Positions 6,601 to 7,893 of a stretch of 7,893 nt of DNA are shown one piece after another. Source of the stretch: Planctomycetia bacterium (GTDB taxonomy: Bacteria > Planctomycetota > Phycisphaerae > Phycisphaerales > SM1A02); contig SYGQ01000073.1 of assembly GCA_005799475.1 (NCBI GenBank), positions 1 through 7,893 of the forward strand, read 5' to 3'. Below the pieces are notes generated by a model, which saw only the letters and a list, made by a program, of their open reading frames with translations, made no database searches and had not been told where the DNA came from. Within the stretch, counting starts at the first letter, position 1; the number at the start of each line of letters is the position of its first letter. The translations under genes were made by a program, and so were the position numbers.

Positions 6601-7186
6601 CCGCAAGGTCGTAGACCCAGATGTCGGTCGCCATGCCGCCGCGGTAGCGCTTCCAGGTGCGCATGTCGGTGGAGTGCGGGGTGTAGGCGAGATACTTGCC
6701 GTCCGCGCTCAGCGAGGGATTCGCGCCGTATGGCGTGGGGAACTCCAGAGGAAGTCCGCCAGTACTGGGCACAGCGAAAATCTGCGGAGCGCGCGGGTAG
6801 GTCGCCATGCCGCTGGCCGTGAAGATGATCCGGCCATCGACGAGCCAGTCGGCAGGAAGCTCCGTCGCAGGGTTGTGCGTGACGCGGTGTGGGACGCCGC
6901 CGTCGACCTGTGTCACATAGATGTCGCGGTCTCCCTCGTAGTTCCCGAGGAAAGCAATCGAGTTCCCGTCGGGGCTGAATCGAGGGAATGTCTCGGCGCC
7001 GGGCGGATCGGCCACGGGCTGTGCAAGCCCGCCGTTGCGTGCGACGGTCCACAGGCCATTCGAGTAACTGAACACGATTCGGTCGTTGGAGATGTCGGGA
7101 TACCGCAGCATCGATGCCGGTGGCACTTCCGCGTCGGCAATGGGGGTGGCGACAGCGAGGGCAACGAGTGACAAGAGTTGGCGCAT
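3695..7186 (-). CDS. Tricorn-like S41 protease, exported, 1163 residues
   Basis: Tricorn proteases thread peptides through beta-propellers to a serine protease core. Residues 1-19 form a signal peptide (MRQLLSLVALAVATPIADA, cut before Glu20), pointing to the periplasm, unlike cytoplasmic archaeal tricorn. Residues about 24-735 form propellers with PD40-type repeats (FSPDGNSIAF, WSPDGKSIAW, WSPDSKMIAV), interrupted at about 548-630 by a Lys/Glu/Pro/Ala-rich low-complexity stretch. Then come the C1 helical domain (735-810), a PDZ-like domain (820-925) and the C2 catalytic domain. His804 (NVGHAYY), Ser1038 (AGSGGDMF) and Glu1096 (WGVEGHG) match Thermoplasma His746, Ser965 and Glu1023; the Ser-Glu spacing of 58 is the same in both. 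Gly803 and Gly1039 replace archaeal Ser745 and Asp966. At 1163 residues it exceeds the 1071 of Thermoplasma tricorn by about the length of the insert. No Shine-Dalgarno precedes the ATG: the 33 nt back to tRNA-Ser are C-rich. Family assignment is firm; the natural substrate is unknown. Confidence 0.95.
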   Translation of the reverse strand: MRQLLSLVALAVATPIADAEVPPASMLRYPDISNDRIVFSYSNGLWTVARNGGLAQPVADPPGAETFPRFSPDGNSIAFLGNYEGDRDIYVTQVDGGVPHRVTHNPATELPADWLVDGRIIFTASGMATYPRAPQIFAVPSTGGLPLEFPTPYGANPSLSADGKYLAYTPHSTDMRTWKRYRGGMATDIWVYDLAAGSAKRVTQWEGTDTIPMWHGTTLYYLCDAGPEHRMNIWSCDSQGGGRRQITHFEEFDIKWPSVGPDDSTPGEIIFQNGHDLWVLDLATNAATKVEVQVPGARANVRPNLVDAGNFIESWDISPTAKRAIVEARGDIWTLPAENGVPRNLTRTSGIAERSPSWSPDGKSIAWFDDSVGDGYELFVMDADGTSEKRRLTTGDGHFKLELVWSPDSKMIAVGDKAGRLCLVDAATGESKLIAHEVWGENPPSPHFSHDSSWIAYELSDETGRSSQVFVYDIESGTSRALTSPAFASGSPTFDQTGEWLYFVSSQEFSPKYGSMDSTWIYDDSEVLMAMPLRADVKAAWQTLEVDEETGPPAKPKKEATKSEKKESKEGDDAKPDEKPADKKPAEDKPAEDTPAEDTPAEASGADDKQAAAKPADAPAADAGGAVAKRKGFEIAFDGIESRTVRVPSVRAGSMGGLSVNDKGLLIFARRGEGGGLKIIDAREKKPAEKALTNGTRYSMTPDGKKLLVVEGSGARIVDAAAGGASKNVVRSPMTVDVDPRQEWRQMVGDAWVLFRDYFYDPNMHKVDWAAVRARYLALVDHANSREDISFIISEMISELNVGHAYYSGGDSEGRNRESARVGLLGVDFTIGEGTTPEGQNARAYQFARIYQGAPWDSDARNPLSSPSVNVKEGEFLLQVNGAPLDLAEDPWAAFQGLAGRTVSLLVSAKPFKDATARTVVVTPMDSDSSLRYRSWIECNRKFIDEQSKGRIGYVYVPDTGVSGQNDLMRQFVGQRGKDALIVDDRWNGGGQIPTRFIELLDRPLTNWWARRDSRSQPWPPDSHFGPKAMLINGLAGSGGDMFPWLFRQSKLGPLVGTRTWGGLVGISDNPSLIDGASVRVPMFAFYENDGTWGVEGHGVDPDVVVIDDPGVMKGGLSRGGVDPQIDVAIDLMESALEKSPFRPVPTPPYPDRRGMGMPTLDH
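5388..5462 (-). repeat. 15-bp tandem repeat coding a PAED-type pentapeptide repeat in the protease
   Basis: Plus-strand units are GGCGTGTCCTCGGCT (5388-5402) and an identical copy (5403-5417), then GGCTTGTCCTCGGCC (5418-5432, two differences), then two more diverged 15-bp units to 5462. Because 15 is a multiple of 3, copies can be gained or lost without a frameshift. On the coding strand they give KPAED, TPAED, TPAEA and KPADK units at residues about 575-600, in the middle of the low-complexity insert. The sequence is typical of slippage-driven growth and likely forms a disordered, charged tether. Confidence 0.8.
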
Positions 7187-7219
7187 GGGTGTTGTGGGGC
7201 GTGTGGGATCGTCGGGGAG

Positions 7220-7305
7220 CGGTGGGGGTGGGATTCGAACCCACGATGCCTTTTGGGCATACCGGATTTCAAGTCAGGCGCGTTCGACCACTCTGCCACC
7301 CCACC
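7220..7305 (-). tRNA. tRNA-Ser (anticodon UGA), with two unpaired stem positions
   Basis: On the minus strand the 86-nt sequence has acceptor GGTGGGG/CCCCACC, anticodon loop CTTGAAA (anticodon TGA), a long class II variable arm with stem ATGCC/GGCAT, and T-arm GTGGG/CCCAC around TTCGAAT. The discriminator is G73, as serine identity requires, and CCA is not encoded. Two positions do not pair: T29-C41 in the anticodon stem (CCTGA against TCCGG) and A12-C23 in the D-stem (GCA against CGC). The remaining pairs and the tertiary loop bases are kept, so it is probably functional. It lies 24 nt after the kinase stop codon and 33 nt before the protease start, all on the same strand. Confidence 0.92.
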
Positions 7306-7318
7306 TTGGGGGAGCGCG

Positions 7319-7346
7319 AGTGTAACGAGTCAACTCGCAGCGTCGA
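7319..7346 (-). promoter_or_regulatory. Candidate promoter for tRNA-Ser, overlapping the kinase 3' end
   Basis: On the minus strand TCGACG (7346-7341) and TACACT (7324-7319) are separated by 16 bp, each matching four of six consensus bases of TTGACA and TATAAT. The predicted start is about 7 nt before the tRNA 5' end. If real, the -35 element lies inside the last codons of the kinase gene. The match is modest in GC-rich DNA, and read-through from the kinase gene is the alternative. Confidence 0.3.
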
Positions 7347-7893
7347 CCCGAGAGGCGCACAGCGAGAGCAGCAGATCGCGTGCGACGGGTTTGATCGCGT
7401 GATCGTCGCAACCGGCATCGAGGCAACGGCCGCGATCATCCTGCAGGGCATTCCCGGTGAGCGCAATGATGCGTCCGCGGTAGCCCATCGAACGGAGTTG
7501 GCGCGCTGCGGAATAGCCGTCGAGTTCCGGCATCTGCATGTCGAGGAGAATCGTGTCAAAGGGTCGCTGCGTGCTTCGGCTCACTGCGTCGAGCGCGTGC
7601 TTGCCGTTGTCAGCACCTTCGGTGTCCGCGCCAGCGCGCTTCAGGAGTGTGGCGATGAGCCGCTGCGCATCGGAACTGTCGTCCACAATGAGCACGCGAC
7701 GACCGTCGAGCCGCGTGACAGGAGTGGCGGTCGCGTGGGCGGCGGCAGGCGCGACCGACTCCGCCCCGAGCATTGGAGCGAACTCGAATGCGAAGGTCGA
7801 ACCCTCGGTGGGTACCGACTGAACGGAGATCACCCCGTCGAGCAACTTCGCCAGTCGCTGGGAAATGGCGAGGCCGAGGCCGGTGCCGCCGTA
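7330..7893 (-). CDS. Hybrid sensor histidine kinase, C-terminal part (runs off the right edge)
   Basis: The visible 187 residues are the end of a two-component hybrid kinase. They open with YGGTGLGLAIS, the G2 ATP-lid motif of a HATPase_c domain, followed by the usual LDGVISVQSVPTEGSTFAFE ending. A 25-residue Ala/Thr-rich linker leads to a complete receiver domain: VLIVDDSS (acidic pocket), LLDMQMPELDG with the phospho-acceptor Asp (codon 7542-7540), ALTGNA with the conserved Thr, and IKPV with the conserved Lys. All receiver key residues are present, so it should accept a phosphoryl group. The protein ends just after the receiver with no HPt domain or output domain, so a separate phosphotransfer protein probably takes the signal onward. 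The sensor region, H-box and start are outside the window. The frame has no stop up to the edge; the in-frame TTG at 7845 is an internal Leu codon, not a start. Confidence 0.94.
   Translation of the reverse strand, partial: YGGTGLGLAISQRLAKLLDGVISVQSVPTEGSTFAFEFAPMLGAESVAPAAAHATATPVTRLDGRRVLIVDDSSDAQRLIATLLKRAGADTEGADNGKHALDAVSRSTQRPFDTILLDMQMPELDGYSAARQLRSMGYRGRIIALTGNALQDDRGRCLDAGCDDHAIKPVARDLLLSLCASRVDAAS

Noticed and set aside
6504..7244. A minus-strand 246-codon frame overlapping the protease start and the tRNA-Ser 3' end
   Set aside because: It is out of frame with the protease, is rich in Arg, His and Pro as shadow frames are, and would run through the tRNA gene.
369..7305. Possible genomic island bounded by the two tRNA genes
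   Set aside because: tRNA genes are common insertion sites, but I see no integrase, no transposase and no direct repeat of a tRNA 3' end at the other boundary. Base composition also looks even across the segment.
1..7893. CRISPR array, toxin-antitoxin pair, defence cassette or retroelement
   Set aside because: No regularly spaced repeats, no small paired genes and no reverse transcriptase or nuclease motifs are visible on either strand. All long real frames belong to known enzyme families.

Overview
The window is GC-rich bacterial DNA, densely packed with genes. It combines a secreted sialate O-acetylesterase-type enzyme, a secreted alkaline-phosphatase-superfamily hydrolase, a large tricorn-type S41 protease with a Sec signal, and almost no Shine-Dalgarno sequences. 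This mix suggests a Planctomycetota bacterium, perhaps of the Phycisphaerae. The assignment rests on gene content and style only, and no marker gene here proves it.

Layout from left to right. The 5' end of a catalase-peroxidase gene (katG, minus strand, cut by the left edge) lies downstream of a strong hairpin and a tRNA-Gly(GCC) gene, both read on the minus strand. A 77-nt gap (441-517) holds a plausible extended -10 promoter for the tRNA and separates it from a divergent plus-strand pair. That pair is an alkaline phosphatase/nucleotide pyrophosphatase-superfamily hydrolase (518-1573) and, overlapping it by the ATGA tetranucleotide, a sialate O-acetylesterase-family protein (1570-3606). After an 88-nt convergent spacer with hairpins comes a minus-strand gene for a 1163-residue exported tricorn-like protease (3695-7186). 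Upstream of it on the same strand are a tRNA-Ser(UGA) gene with two mismatched stem positions and the 3' end of a hybrid sensor histidine kinase ending in a receiver domain (cut by the right edge).

How the genes may work together. The coupled plus-strand pair looks like a small exported module that removes ester groups (acetyl, plus phosphoryl or sulfuryl) from organic polymers or glycans. The tricorn-like protein probably degrades peptides outside the cytoplasm. KatG handles peroxide and the kinase belongs to a phosphorelay of unknown input. Nothing links all of these into one pathway. Both tRNA genes sit directly upstream of a protein gene on the same strand, which may affect how katG and the protease gene are transcribed.

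I found no mobile element, CRISPR array, toxin-antitoxin pair or recognisable new defence system. The window looks like ordinary chromosomal core and near-core content with a few details worth checking. No stretch above 300 bases lacks a gene.
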